This document shows, piece by piece, positions 18,116-26,666 of a DNA stretch of 54,398 nt. The first letter of the stretch is position 1; every line of letters starts with the position of its first letter. The stretch is from contig NZ_BDJK01000029.1 in the NCBI RefSeq assembly GCF_001950255.1, positions 1 to 54,398 of the forward strand, written 5' to 3'. This DNA is from Carboxydothermus pertinax. GTDB lineage: Bacteria > Bacillota > Z-2901 > Carboxydothermales > Carboxydothermaceae. The position numbers were made by a program, and so were the translations under genes. The notes under the pieces were generated by a model, which made no database searches, was not told where the DNA came from, and worked only from the letters and a program-made list of their open reading frames with translations.

Positions 18116-19077
18116 TGGAAGCAATCGGGGTTTTAACCAGTGGCGGCGATGCACCAGGAATGAATGCAGCGGTTAGGGCAGTGGTTCGAAAAGCTTTATA
18201 TCACGGGTTAACGGTTTATGGAATTGAGAGAGGTTATGCTGGTCTTATTAATAATGAAATGAATTTAATGACTTTAGGCAGTGTAGGAGACATTATCCAG
18301 CGGGGAGGTACGATTTTAAAAACTGCCCGGTCGTTAGAATTTAAAACTCGAGCAGGACGGGAAAAAGCCTACCAAAATTTACTAAATGCAGGAATTGAAG
18401 GGTTGGTTATAATTGGAGGCGATGGTTCTTTTCAAGGGGCTCTCAAACTATATGAAGAGTTTGGAGTAAAAGTAATTGGGATACCTGCAACCATTGATAA
18501 CGATATCTATGGTACGGATTACTCCATTGGTTTTGATACGACGGTAAATACTGTAGTCGATGCCATAAATAAAATCCGGGACACTGCTTTTTCCCATGAA
18601 CGGACTTTCATAATTGAGGTTATGGGGAGAAATGCTGGTTTCATAGCTTTAGAAGCGGGTATTGCCGGTGGGGCCGAATCAATAATTATTCCAGAAATAC
18701 CGTATTCGATTGATGAAATTTGTCAAAAGCTTATTAAAAGCCACCAGCGGGGAAAGCTTCATAGTATAATTGTTATTGCTGAAGGTGCAGGTAGTGGCAT
18801 TAAATTGGGTGAAATGATTAAAGAAAAAACTGGTTTTGAAACCCGGGTTACTATTTTAGGACATATACAACGGGGAGGAAGTCCCTCGGCGTTTGACCGA
18901 ATTTTAGCAAGCCGAATGGGAGCGCTGGCGGTAGATGCTTTGTTAAATGATACATCAGGAATGATGGTGGCTTATGAAAAAGGGGAATATGTTTTAAAGC
19001 CTTTAGATGTAGCCTTTTCCGGGAAAAAGGAAATTAACAAAGAATATTATCGTCTGGCGGATATTTTATCTATCTAA
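18115..19077 (+). CDS. pfkA: ATP-dependent 6-phosphofructokinase
   Basis: Phosphorylates fructose 6-phosphate. The ATP-binding TSGGDAPGMN is at residues 8-17, GGDGS at 101-105 (the Gly after GGDG marks PPi enzymes differently; here the pattern fits ATP use) and the catalytic TIDND at about 127-131. At 320 residues it is the size of the allosteric bacterial enzyme. It is co-transcribed with pyk, whose start codon lies 16 bases downstream, as in Bacillus. Confidence 0.94.
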   Translation: MEAIGVLTSGGDAPGMNAAVRAVVRKALYHGLTVYGIERGYAGLINNEMNLMTLGSVGDIIQRGGTILKTARSLEFKTRAGREKAYQNLLNAGIEGLVIIGGDGSFQGALKLYEEFGVKVIGIPATIDNDIYGTDYSIGFDTTVNTVVDAINKIRDTAFSHERTFIIEVMGRNAGFIALEAGIAGGAESIIIPEIPYSIDEICQKLIKSHQRGKLHSIIVIAEGAGSGIKLGEMIKEKTGFETRVTILGHIQRGGSPSAFDRILASRMGALAVDALLNDTSGMMVAYEKGEYVLKPLDVAFSGKKEINKEYYRLADILSI

Positions 19078-19093
19078 TGGGGTGAATGAGCCA

Positions 19094-20845
19094 ATGAAAA
19101 GGACAAAGATTGTTTGTACCCTAGGACCTGCTTCTAATGACCTAAATATCTTGAAAGAAATGATTACTGCCGGAATGAATGTAGCAAGGATTAATTTTGC
19201 GCATGGTAGTTATGAGGAACACAGGGAAAGAATCGAAAAGGTAAGAAAAGCTTCTTTGGAAGTAGGAGTGCCTGTTGCCATTTTAATTGATACCAAAGGG
19301 CCGGAAATCCGGATTGGAAAGGTTTATAATGGAAAAATTACTTTAAAAGAGGGGGAGCTGGTAGTTTTTGATCCGAATATTGCCGAGGGACAAGGCTTAA
19401 CCATTCCAGTAAATTATCCTGGTTTAGCCCAAGATGTGGCGATAGGAGGAACAATTCTTTTAGATGATGGATTAATTGAGTTAAAAGTTGAAGATATAGA
19501 TGGAAAAAAAGTAATTACCCGGGTTATTGCAGGGGGAGAGCTAAGCAATAATAAAGGGGTAAATTTACCTGGGGTGAAAGTTAATCTTCCGGCTTTAACG
19601 GAAAAAGATAGGAGAGATATCGATTTTGGCATTGAAATTGGAGCAGATTTTATAGCTCACTCTTTTGTTCGTAAAGCTTCCGATGTGCTTGCCCTTCGCC
19701 GTTATTTAGAAGAGAAAGGGGCTTACATGGAAATAATTGCCAAGATCGAAAACCAAGAAGGTGTTGAAAATATCGATGAAATCATAAAGGTTTCTGATGG
19801 CATAATGGTAGCTCGAGGGGATTTAGGCGTGGAAATTCCCACCGAAGAAGTTCCGTTGGTTCAAAAAGAAATCATTGAAAAATGTAACAAAAACGGTAAA
19901 CCGGTTATTACTGCTACTCAAATGCTGGACTCGATGATACGCAATAAGCGTCCAACCAGGGCGGAAGCTTCTGATGTCGCTAATGCTATTTTTGATGGCA
20001 CTGATGCTGTTATGCTTTCAGGAGAAACCGCTGCTGGTAAATATCCAGTGGAAGCGGTAAAAACAATGGCACGCATTGTGGAAAGAGCAGAAAAGACGTT
20101 ATTGGAGCAAAGGAAGCTTAATAAACCTGCTACTAAATCCTTTAAAACTGTTACTGATGCTATAAGTCACGCGAGTGTTACTACTGCTGAAGAATTAGAT
20201 GCGGGGGCAATTATTACGCCAACTTCTTCAGGTTATACCTCCCGGATGGTTTCCCGTTATCGACCGGTTGTGCCAGTGATTGCCGCAACTCCTGATATGA
20301 AAGTGCTAAGAAAGTTGACCCTGGTATGGGGAGTATACCCGCTTTTGGTTAAAACCTCTGAAACCACTGACGAAATGCTAAGCAAAGCTATTGAAGCGGC
20401 GTTAGAGAGCGGGTTAATTAAACCCGGGGATTTAGTAGTGTTGACCGCTGGGGTTCCTGTAGGGGTTAAAGGGACTACTAACCTTTTAAAGGTTCACGTG
20501 GCAGGGGATGTTCTGGCGAAAGGAGTAGGCATTGGCGTCAGGGCAGCTACCGGGATAGCCCGGGTATGTCACACCGCAAAGGAAGCCCAAGCTCATGTGC
20601 AACCGGGGGATATTCTGGTAACGGAAGCTACTGATAGAGATTTTATGCCGGCAATTGAAAAGGTGGCAGGATTAGTAGTAGAAGCAGGAGGTCTTACCTC
20701 TCATGCTGCTATAGCTGGTTTAGAGTTTGGAATTCCGGTGATAGTTGGGGTAGATGGTGCAACTTCAATTATAAAAGATGGAGAAAAACTTACTTTAGAT
20801 CCCCAGAGGGGATTGGTTTATCGCGGGACAGCAAAAGTTTTGTAA
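19094..20845 (+). CDS. pyk: Pyruvate kinase with C-terminal PEP-utilizer domain
   Basis: Converts phosphoenolpyruvate and ADP to pyruvate and ATP. The start RTKIVCTLGPAS and the active-site block IIAKIENQEGVENIDEI (catalytic Lys in the middle) are clear, as is MVARGDLGVE. After the usual approximately 470-residue core there is an extra C-terminal phosphohistidine-like domain with GGLTSHAAIAG, as in Bacillus/Geobacillus enzymes; total 583 residues. ATG at 19094 is eight bases after GGGGTGA. Followed by a strong terminator. Confidence 0.95.
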   Translation: MKRTKIVCTLGPASNDLNILKEMITAGMNVARINFAHGSYEEHRERIEKVRKASLEVGVPVAILIDTKGPEIRIGKVYNGKITLKEGELVVFDPNIAEGQGLTIPVNYPGLAQDVAIGGTILLDDGLIELKVEDIDGKKVITRVIAGGELSNNKGVNLPGVKVNLPALTEKDRRDIDFGIEIGADFIAHSFVRKASDVLALRRYLEEKGAYMEIIAKIENQEGVENIDEIIKVSDGIMVARGDLGVEIPTEEVPLVQKEIIEKCNKNGKPVITATQMLDSMIRNKRPTRAEASDVANAIFDGTDAVMLSGETAAGKYPVEAVKTMARIVERAEKTLLEQRKLNKPATKSFKTVTDAISHASVTTAEELDAGAIITPTSSGYTSRMVSRYRPVVPVIAATPDMKVLRKLTLVWGVYPLLVKTSETTDEMLSKAIEAALESGLIKPGDLVVLTAGVPVGVKGTTNLLKVHVAGDVLAKGVGIGVRAATGIARVCHTAKEAQAHVQPGDILVTEATDRDFMPAIEKVAGLVVEAGGLTSHAAIAGLEFGIPVIVGVDGATSIIKDGEKLTLDPQRGLVYRGTAKVL

Positions 20846-20847
20846 AA

Positions 20848-20875
20848 AATCCTCTCTTTAGGGAGGATTTTTTTT
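20848..20875 (+). terminator. Intrinsic terminator after pyk
   Basis: AATCCTC pairs with GAGGATT and is followed by a T-run. Ends the dnaE-pyk block. Confidence 0.85.
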
Positions 20876-20927
20876 CTTTTAGGACGAATTTAGAAGGTGG
20901 TGGAAACCTTTAAGTGGGGTGAATTTA

Positions 20928-21191
20928 ATGCCAATTTTGCGTAACTATACTGAAGAAGTAGTAGATGAAATATTACAGGAAATATTACCAAAACAAGATA
21001 TTTGTACCTGTGAACGCTGCCTTCTCGATATTAAAGCTATTGCTTTAAACCAGCTGCCGCCAAGATACGTAGTTACCGATAAGGGAGAAGTAATAACGCG
21101 GTTAAACTTTACGAAAGTGGCTGATCGTACTGAAGTTTTAACAGCAGTTTTAAAAGCCATCGAAAAAGTCCGAAAGAACCCGTCTCACTAA
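20928..21191 (+). CDS. comFB: ComFB-family late competence protein
   Basis: An 87-residue protein with the ComFB pattern NYTEEVVDEILQEILP followed by a CTCERC cysteine cluster and DIKAIALNQLPPRYV. ComFB is encoded within the competence operon of B. subtilis but has no settled role; elsewhere such domains are linked to second-messenger binding. Here it stands alone. ATG at 20928 is chosen because GGGGTGA overlaps the alternative GTG at 20919. Its last codons form the left arm of the terminator at 21176. Confidence 0.78.
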   Translation: MPILRNYTEEVVDEILQEILPKQDICTCERCLLDIKAIALNQLPPRYVVTDKGEVITRLNFTKVADRTEVLTAVLKAIEKVRKNPSH

Positions 21192-21208
21192 GGGACGGGT
21201 TCTTTTTT
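21176..21208 (+). terminator. Intrinsic terminator overlapping the end of comFB
   Basis: Nine-bp perfect stem GAACCCGTC / GACGGGTTC followed by six T. The left arm is coding and the stop codon is in the loop. Confidence 0.88.
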
Positions 21209-21259
21209 GTTGTTTTTAATCATAAAAATTATTTTAAAAAAGAGATTGGAGGGGAAAAC

Positions 21260-21952
21260 TTGAAAATTTTTCTTTTTAAAAGGGTATTTTTGATATTGGG
21301 AATTATTTCTTTTGTTTTTTTGTTAAGTATTTTCTGTAAACAGACGGTTTTTGTTACCTCTTATCTAAACCCTATCTATCAGGGAAATCCGGACAAAAAA
21401 AAGGTAGCTTTTTTATGTAATGTTTACTGGGGAGAAGATATTTTACCGGAGATGTTAAAGATATTTGAAAGGGAGAAGGTTAAAGTCTCGTTTTTTATTG
21501 GGGGGATATGGGCTAAAAAAAACCCGGATATTTTAAAAATGTTATATAATGCAGGTCATGAAATTGGAAATCATGGGTATTTACACAAGCATCCCGATCG
21601 ACTTTCAATTAAAGAAAATGAGGAGGAAATTTTAAAAACTGAAAAAATTATTGAAGAACTTACCGGCTATAAAACTCGGCTTTATACTCCTCCTTATGGT
21701 GAACGTGGAGAAAATGTCCTAAGAGCTGCGGCAAATTTGAATTATAAAACCATCTTATGGAGTATTGATACAATCGACTGGCAAAAGCCAGCTCCTGATA
21801 CAATAATTTATCGTGTAATACCCAATATTACTAATGGAGCGATAATTTTAATTCATCCCATGCCCCAAACTCTTCAAGCTTTGCCGGAATTAATTAAAAT
21901 AATAAAAAGGAAAGGTTATCAAATTGTAACGGTAGGGGAAATACTGGAATAA
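21260..21952 (+). CDS. YlxY-like polysaccharide deacetylase-fold protein
   Basis: A 230-residue protein with an N-terminal signal anchor (residues 5-27) and a NodB-type fold. In true deacetylases the first motif holds catalytic Asp residues (TFDDGP); here it reads LCNVYWGED. The second motif, NHGYLHKHP, keeps both His ligands. B. subtilis YlxY shows a related Asn-Val-x-Trp motif, and it lies in the same syntenic position next to the M16 peptidase and ymxH. TTG start behind GGAGGGG. It may act on peptidoglycan or spore cortex, or have lost catalysis. Confidence 0.75.
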   Translation: MKIFLFKRVFLILGIISFVFLLSIFCKQTVFVTSYLNPIYQGNPDKKKVAFLCNVYWGEDILPEMLKIFEREKVKVSFFIGGIWAKKNPDILKMLYNAGHEIGNHGYLHKHPDRLSIKENEEEILKTEKIIEELTGYKTRLYTPPYGERGENVLRAAANLNYKTILWSIDTIDWQKPAPDTIIYRVIPNITNGAIILIHPMPQTLQALPELIKIIKRKGYQIVTVGEILE

Positions 21953-21994
21953 TATTAAAAGTTTTTTTGGTAACAATAAAATTGGTGATTTTTT

Positions 21995-22981
21995 ATGCGA
22001 AAAGGTTTTTTCCTTTTAATCCTCTATCTTCTTTCTACTCCCCTAGCTGCTTTTGGGGAAGTTAAAGCAAAAGCTTATTATTTTTTTCTTCCGGCAACTA
22101 ATCAAATTATCCAGGCAAAAAATCAAGATTTACCACTCCCACCGGCAAGTACTACCAAAATAGCAACTGCACTTACTTCCTTAGAATTATACCCTTTGGA
22201 TTTAGAAGTTGAGGTAAGGCCTGAAGCGGTACTGGTTTCTGGAACAAAAATTTATTTAAAGCCGGGAGAAAAAATTACCGTAAAAGATCTTATTTATGGA
22301 CTAATGTTGGAATCGGGAAATGATGCAGCCAATGCTTTGGCCTGGGTTGTAGGAAAGGGAAATTTTATGTTAATATTAAATTATTATTTAAGACAAATGG
22401 GTTTAGTTACTGCTAATTTTAAAAATCCTTCCGGCCTTTCCAGTCCGGGCCATGAGATTTCAGCTAAAGATTTAAGTTTATTAACTTATTATGCTTTAAC
22501 GAAAAAAGAATTCGCCAATATATGTAAGACCGAACAATACGAGACAAAAAGTGGTATTAAAAAAAGAATTTTTCATAATACAAACCGACTTTTAAGAAAA
22601 GACCACCGCGTTATTGGTGTAAAAACCGGTACCACCAGTGAGGCAGGAAAGTGCTTGGTTGGGGCCTGGCAGGGAAAATATTTTATAATTGGTACAGTTT
22701 TAAATTGTCCCGATAGGTTTAACGCAATGTATCAGACTTTTTTAACAAGCGATGAAAAATTTACCGAAAAAATCTTGTTGAAAAAAGGACAAAAAATATA
22801 TTTTAAGGAAAATGCCTGGTGGGTTTTGACAAAAGACGTTAAAATATTATCCTGGAAAGGAAATCAAGAAAAAATCCAGATGATAGTTATGGAAGGTAAT
22901 GCCGGCAGGCGGGCGTTGTTTTATGTAAATGGACAATTTTTGCAGGAACAATTTTTACAAAAAGAAAAACCATGGAGGTAA
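21995..22981 (+). CDS. D-alanyl-D-alanine carboxypeptidase (DacF-like, S11)
   Basis: Penicillin-binding carboxypeptidase that trims the terminal D-Ala of peptidoglycan stem peptides. A signal peptide covers residues 1-21. The three catalytic motifs are present: STTK (52-55), SGN (107-109) and KTG (210-212). The 328-residue length and the short C-terminal domain suit the DacF/DacA group. Its location beside sporulation genes suggests a role in sporulating cells, as for DacF. Ends three bases before the M16 peptidase. Confidence 0.88.
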   Translation: MRKGFFLLILYLLSTPLAAFGEVKAKAYYFFLPATNQIIQAKNQDLPLPPASTTKIATALTSLELYPLDLEVEVRPEAVLVSGTKIYLKPGEKITVKDLIYGLMLESGNDAANALAWVVGKGNFMLILNYYLRQMGLVTANFKNPSGLSSPGHEISAKDLSLLTYYALTKKEFANICKTEQYETKSGIKKRIFHNTNRLLRKDHRVIGVKTGTTSEAGKCLVGAWQGKYFIIGTVLNCPDRFNAMYQTFLTSDEKFTEKILLKKGQKIYFKENAWWVLTKDVKILSWKGNQEKIQMIVMEGNAGRRALFYVNGQFLQEQFLQKEKPWR

Positions 22982-22984
22982 AAC

Positions 22985-24214
22985 ATGATTCGGGTCACCA
23001 CGTTACCTAATAAAATTACTGTTTTGGTAGAAGAAATCCCTTATGTTCGCTCAGCTGCGGTAGGTTTGTGGTTTAAAGTTGGTTCAAGAAATGAACGGCG
23101 GGACGAGAGTGGAATTTCGCACTTTATTGAACACATGATGTTTAAAGGTACAGCAAATCGTACCGCCCGGGAAATAGCTGAATCTTTAGATCAGGTGGGC
23201 GGCCAGTTAAATGCGTTTACTACCAAAGAATATACCTGTTATTACGCCCGGGTTTTAGACGAACATACAAATCTTGCCTTGGAGATTCTTTACGACATGG
23301 TATTTAATTCAAAATTTGCTGAAGAAGATATAGAAAAAGAAAAAAATGTGGTAATTGAAGAAGTAAGAATGTATGAAGATGCCCCCGATGAATTAATTCA
23401 CGATCTTTTAACAGAGGTTATGTGGAATAATCATCCTCTAGGACGACCGATTTTAGGAGAAATAAAGGATATTGAAAGCTTTAACCGCGATAAGATACTG
23501 GATTACTATAAAAGACACTATACTCCAGACAATTTAATCATTGCGGTTGCTGGAAGGGTTGATTACCAGGAACTCTTAGAGAAGATCACGGACTTATTTG
23601 GTGGTCTTGGCGGAAGGCATAAAGGTGATAAAATTACCATTCCCGAATTTAATTTACATAGCTACAGTCGCCGAAAAAACACCGAACAGGTACATTTATG
23701 CCTAGGAACAAAAGGTTATTCGCTAACTGATGATCGGATTTATGCAATAAATATTTTAAGTACTATTTTAGGTGGAGGAATTAGTTCACGTTTGTTTCAG
23801 GAATTAAGAGAAAAACATGGTTTGGTATATTCAGTTTATTCCTATACAACTGCTTATCAAGATGCCGGTTTATTTGGAATTTATGCCGGATTAGGTCCCA
23901 ATAAAGTTGAGGAGGCCTTAGAGTTAATTCAAAAGGAACTAAACGAACTAAAAACAGGTAAAATTAACGATGAAGAATTAGAACGGGCTCGTCAGCAAAT
24001 AAAGGGTAACCTTCTTTTAAGTTTAGAAAGCGTTACCACAAGAATGTCACGCTTGGCAAAGTCTTATTTGTATCATGGTAAAATTATTTCACCAGAAGAA
24101 ATCGTTGCTAAAGTTTTTAATGTCTCTATGGATAGTATAAAAGCAATGGCTCAAGAAATTTCCAATCTTGATAATTTTACTAAGGTATCGATAGGTCCCT
24201 GGGAAGGTTTTTAA
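22985..24214 (+). CDS. mlpA: M16 zinc peptidase (MlpA/YmxG-like)
   Basis: Processing-peptidase-like protein of 409 residues. The inverted zinc motif HFIEH is at 46-50 and the third ligand lies in the helix NVVIEEVRMYED around residue 125. The second, inactive M16 domain follows (GGGISSRLFQELREKHGLVYSVYSY). Probably cytoplasmic. The order deacetylase-(dac)-mlpA-ymxH-dpaA is the same as in B. subtilis apart from insertions. Confidence 0.9.
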   Translation: MIRVTTLPNKITVLVEEIPYVRSAAVGLWFKVGSRNERRDESGISHFIEHMMFKGTANRTAREIAESLDQVGGQLNAFTTKEYTCYYARVLDEHTNLALEILYDMVFNSKFAEEDIEKEKNVVIEEVRMYEDAPDELIHDLLTEVMWNNHPLGRPILGEIKDIESFNRDKILDYYKRHYTPDNLIIAVAGRVDYQELLEKITDLFGGLGGRHKGDKITIPEFNLHSYSRRKNTEQVHLCLGTKGYSLTDDRIYAINILSTILGGGISSRLFQELREKHGLVYSVYSYTTAYQDAGLFGIYAGLGPNKVEEALELIQKELNELKTGKINDEELERARQQIKGNLLLSLESVTTRMSRLAKSYLYHGKIISPEEIVAKVFNVSMDSIKAMAQEISNLDNFTKVSIGPWEGF

Positions 24215-24240
24215 TCTTGTTCTAAAAGCTATACGGCAGG

Positions 24241-24248
24241 CATACAAT
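24241..24248 (+). promoter_or_regulatory. Sporulation-type -10 box (CATACAAT)
   Basis: CATACAAT matches the sigma-E -10 pattern CATAYANT exactly, 20 bases before the next gene. A matching -35 was not found, so this is only a candidate for mother-cell control. Confidence 0.3.
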
Positions 24249-24268
24249 GTAACCGGAAGGGGACAAAA

Positions 24269-24580
24269 ATGCTTGCCGTATTAATTATTTTAGCAATATT
24301 TTTATTTTTTTTAGTAAAAAATAGGCAAGGGAAGAGAGAGGGTATTGGGCTAGGTAATGCAATTAAACAACTATTTGCTGGAGCCGGTACGATTTATTTA
24401 AGCCTCGATGCTTTAGTTCAATTTTTAGGCATAAAAATTCCAGAAAAGATTACCTTTGGTGGCGTGGCAGTAAAATCCCTTCCAGCTGTGGCCCTTTTTC
24501 TTGCTTTATTAGAACCAATTGGGGAGGGAATTTACCTTGCGCTTAGAAGAACTTACCGGGAAAGAAATTATAAACGTTAA
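24269..24580 (+). CDS. Small membrane protein of unknown function
   Basis: A 103-residue protein with an N-terminal membrane span (residues 1-16), a weakly hydrophobic middle (35-55), a second span (70-90) and a basic C-terminus. I do not recognise the family. ATG is preceded by GGAAGGGGAC. Its last 44 bases overlap the start of the ymxH-like gene in another frame, so the two are likely translationally coupled. Confidence 0.55.
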   Translation: MLAVLIILAIFLFFLVKNRQGKREGIGLGNAIKQLFAGAGTIYLSLDALVQFLGIKIPEKITFGGVAVKSLPAVALFLALLEPIGEGIYLALRRTYRERNYKR

Positions 24581-24782
24581 GAACGGAAGCCGTCTGGGGG
24601 TAGTGGATGGAGTTGATTTTCAAGTCATTCCCGAAACCGGTGAAATAGTTAGCATTATTATGCCCGGGGGAGGGAGATTTTTTTCCTTTTTCAAAGAATC
24701 ATTGCCGCGGGAAATACCATGGCAAGCGGTAAAGTTAATTGGAAGCCAGGTTATCCTAGTGGAATTAGATAATACATATTAA
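24537..24782 (+). CDS. ymxH: YlmC/YmxH-family sporulation protein (PRC-barrel)
   Basis: An 81-residue PRC-barrel protein: LRLEELTGKEIINVKNGSRL then VDGVDF, a variable loop, and IPWQAVKLIGSQVILVEL. YmxH/YlmC proteins are induced in sporulation but have no known activity. An upstream in-frame ATG at 24519 lacks a site; TTG at 24537 is six bases after GGGAGGGAA. It lies between mlpA and the dap/dpa cluster, as in Bacillus. Its stop codon is inside the next terminator. Confidence 0.8.
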   Translation: MRLEELTGKEIINVKNGSRLGVVDGVDFQVIPETGEIVSIIMPGGGRFFSFFKESLPREIPWQAVKLIGSQVILVELDNTY

Positions 24783-24804
24783 ACCGGGAAAGCCGGTTTT
24801 TTTT
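24781..24804 (+). terminator. Intrinsic terminator after ymxH
   Basis: AAACCGG / CCGGTTT with a GAAAG loop, then eight T. Separates the envelope genes from dapB. Confidence 0.88.
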
Positions 24805-24805
24805 C

Positions 24806-24835
24806 TTGACAGATAAGGCTTTTATACGAGAAAAT
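24806..24835 (+). promoter_or_regulatory. Candidate sigma-A promoter for dapB
   Basis: Perfect TTGACA at 24806-24811, 18-base spacer, and GAAAAT at 24830-24835 (four of six). It lies between the ymxH terminator and dapB. Confidence 0.45.
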
Positions 24836-24888
24836 AAAACTTAATAAATAAAAATACATGAGTATACGGAATTTTAAGGAGGAATATT

Positions 24889-25680
24889 ATGGCGCGGATA
24901 GTAATATCTGGAGCATGCGGTAGAATGGGAAAAGAAATTTCGAAAAACCTCTTATTACTACCGGAACATGAACTGGTGGGATTTGTAGATGTAGTAAAGG
25001 TTGGCCAGGATATGGGGGAAATCATAGGCACAACAAAGCTTGGAAAAGCGGTTGAAAGCAATTTAAAGGAAGTACTTTTAAATAACAAAGCTGAAGTGAT
25101 GCTTGATTTTTCCCGGGCAGAAGGGGCGTTTAACAATATTTTAACAGCTCTGGAAAATAAGGTTAGGGTAGTTTCCGGTACTACTGGTTTTTCTCCCGAA
25201 CAACTTCAAAAAATTGAGGAAAAAGCTAACAAAAATCAAGTTGGTTGTATTTTGGCACCAAATTTTACCATTGGTGCTCTTTTAATGATAAAGCTTTCCG
25301 AAATAGCGGTAAAGTATTTTGCCGATGTCGAAATAATTGAATATCATCACAATTTAAAAGTTGATGCACCGTCGGGAACCGCCATTAAAACTGCTCAAGC
25401 TATTGTTTCGAAAAGAGAAAATAGGCCAAAACCGATTACCGAAGAAATAAAAATTTCTGGGAGTCGGGGAGGTGATTTTGAAGGAGTAAAAATTCATAGT
25501 GTTCGACTTCCTGGCCTACTTGCCCACCAGGAGGTTATTTTTGGCGGCAGGGGTCAAAGTTTATCCATAAGACATGATGTTTATTCCCGGGAAAGTTACC
25601 TGGATGGCATCTTATTTGCTTTAAAAAAGGTTTTTGAATTGGATAAATTTGTTTATGGTTTAGAAAGCTTATTGTTCTAG
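24889..25680 (+). CDS. dapB: 4-hydroxy-tetrahydrodipicolinate reductase
   Basis: Reduces the dihydrodipicolinate precursor in the lysine/diaminopimelate branch. The N-terminal nucleotide site is ISGACGRMGKE, GTTGF is in the middle, and the substrate motif EYHHNLKVDAPSGTA lies near residue 150-164. It has 263 residues. It has its own promoter candidate, and 74 bases separate it from dpaA, which has a sporulation-type box of its own. It competes with DpaAB for the DapA product. Confidence 0.94.
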   Translation: MARIVISGACGRMGKEISKNLLLLPEHELVGFVDVVKVGQDMGEIIGTTKLGKAVESNLKEVLLNNKAEVMLDFSRAEGAFNNILTALENKVRVVSGTTGFSPEQLQKIEEKANKNQVGCILAPNFTIGALLMIKLSEIAVKYFADVEIIEYHHNLKVDAPSGTAIKTAQAIVSKRENRPKPITEEIKISGSRGGDFEGVKIHSVRLPGLLAHQEVIFGGRGQSLSIRHDVYSRESYLDGILFALKKVFELDKFVYGLESLLF

Positions 25681-25694
25681 TTGATAGGACAAGC

Positions 25695-25722
25695 ACCGCT
25701 TCAATGCCCCTCGTCATATACT
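25695..25722 (+). promoter_or_regulatory. Mother-cell type promoter candidate for dpaAB
   Basis: The -10-like CATATACT at 25715-25722 fits the CATAnnnT/CATAYANT pattern of sigma-K and sigma-E promoters. An AC at 25695-25696, 18 bases upstream, could be a sigma-K -35. In B. subtilis the spoVFA operon is read by sigma-K. Confidence 0.4.
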
Positions 25723-25754
25723 GCTAGTAGCTTTTTCCACTGGGGGTTGGAGCG

Positions 25755-26666
25755 ATGGAGCAGGTATTATTAGGCTTTAATCTTGCTGTCCTTGGAGGAG
25801 ATCTCCGGAATGTCTATTTAATTGAGGAGCTGGAGGAACAAGGGGCTTTCCTTAAAGTCCTTGGATTACCGGTATCCTGTAAGCCCAGGGTACTTTTATG
25901 TAATTCGCTCGCTGAAGCAGTTTTTAATGTTGACGCTGTGATTTTGCCCATGCCTGGAGTAAATAACCAGGGCAAATTATTTGCACCCCTTTCAGAAGAG
26001 AGTTATTATTTAACACCGGAAATAAAAAAAAGTCTAAAAGAAGGAGTTTTATTCATAGTTGGCTTTGCCAACCATTATTTAAAACAACTGGCTGCTGATC
26101 TTGGGGTAGAACTTGTAGAAATAGCCGAAATGGACCATGTAGCAATTTATAATTCTATTCCTTCGGCGGAAGGGGCTATTCAAATGGCCATGGAAATGGT
26201 TCCGATAACCATCCATGGAAGTAATGCCTTTGTCCTGGGTTTTGGCCGTACCGGGCAAACTTTAGCACGGATGCTGGCGGGTATAGGGGCACAAGTTTAT
26301 GTTGTTGCTCGGAAACCCAGGGATTTGGCCCGAATTTATGAGCAAAGGTTTGTACCTGTGAGTTTTAAAGAGCTGGACGCGAAAATATCTCAGGCTGACA
26401 TTGTCTTTAATACTGTGCCTTCCTTGGTCTTACCAGCGGATTTACTTAAAAAGTTAAAAAAAGATGTAGTAGTAATTGATCTTGCCTCCAATCCCGGTGG
26501 AGTCGATTTTGAGGCGGCAAAATCTCTTGGAATCCAGGCAGTTTTGGCTCCGGGGCTTCCCGGAAAAGTAGCACCCAAAACTGCAGGAAAATTACTAGCC
26601 AAAGTTTTGCCGGATTTAATCGTAAAACACAGGAAAATGCGGGGTTGGAGGGATAGCGATGATTAA
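25755..26666 (+). CDS. dpaA: Dipicolinate synthase subunit A (SpoVFA)
   Basis: With DpaB, makes dipicolinic acid, the calcium chelator of the spore core, in the mother cell. The protein has a dehydrogenase-like fold with a Rossmann motif VLGFGRTGQTLARML around residue 160 and downstream VVIDLASNPGGVDF. Length 303 residues, as in Bacillus (about 297). ATG is behind TTGGAGCG. Its end overlaps dpaB by eight bases. Confidence 0.93.
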   Translation: MEQVLLGFNLAVLGGDLRNVYLIEELEEQGAFLKVLGLPVSCKPRVLLCNSLAEAVFNVDAVILPMPGVNNQGKLFAPLSEESYYLTPEIKKSLKEGVLFIVGFANHYLKQLAADLGVELVEIAEMDHVAIYNSIPSAEGAIQMAMEMVPITIHGSNAFVLGFGRTGQTLARMLAGIGAQVYVVARKPRDLARIYEQRFVPVSFKELDAKISQADIVFNTVPSLVLPADLLKKLKKDVVVIDLASNPGGVDFEAAKSLGIQAVLAPGLPGKVAPKTAGKLLAKVLPDLIVKHRKMRGWRDSDD

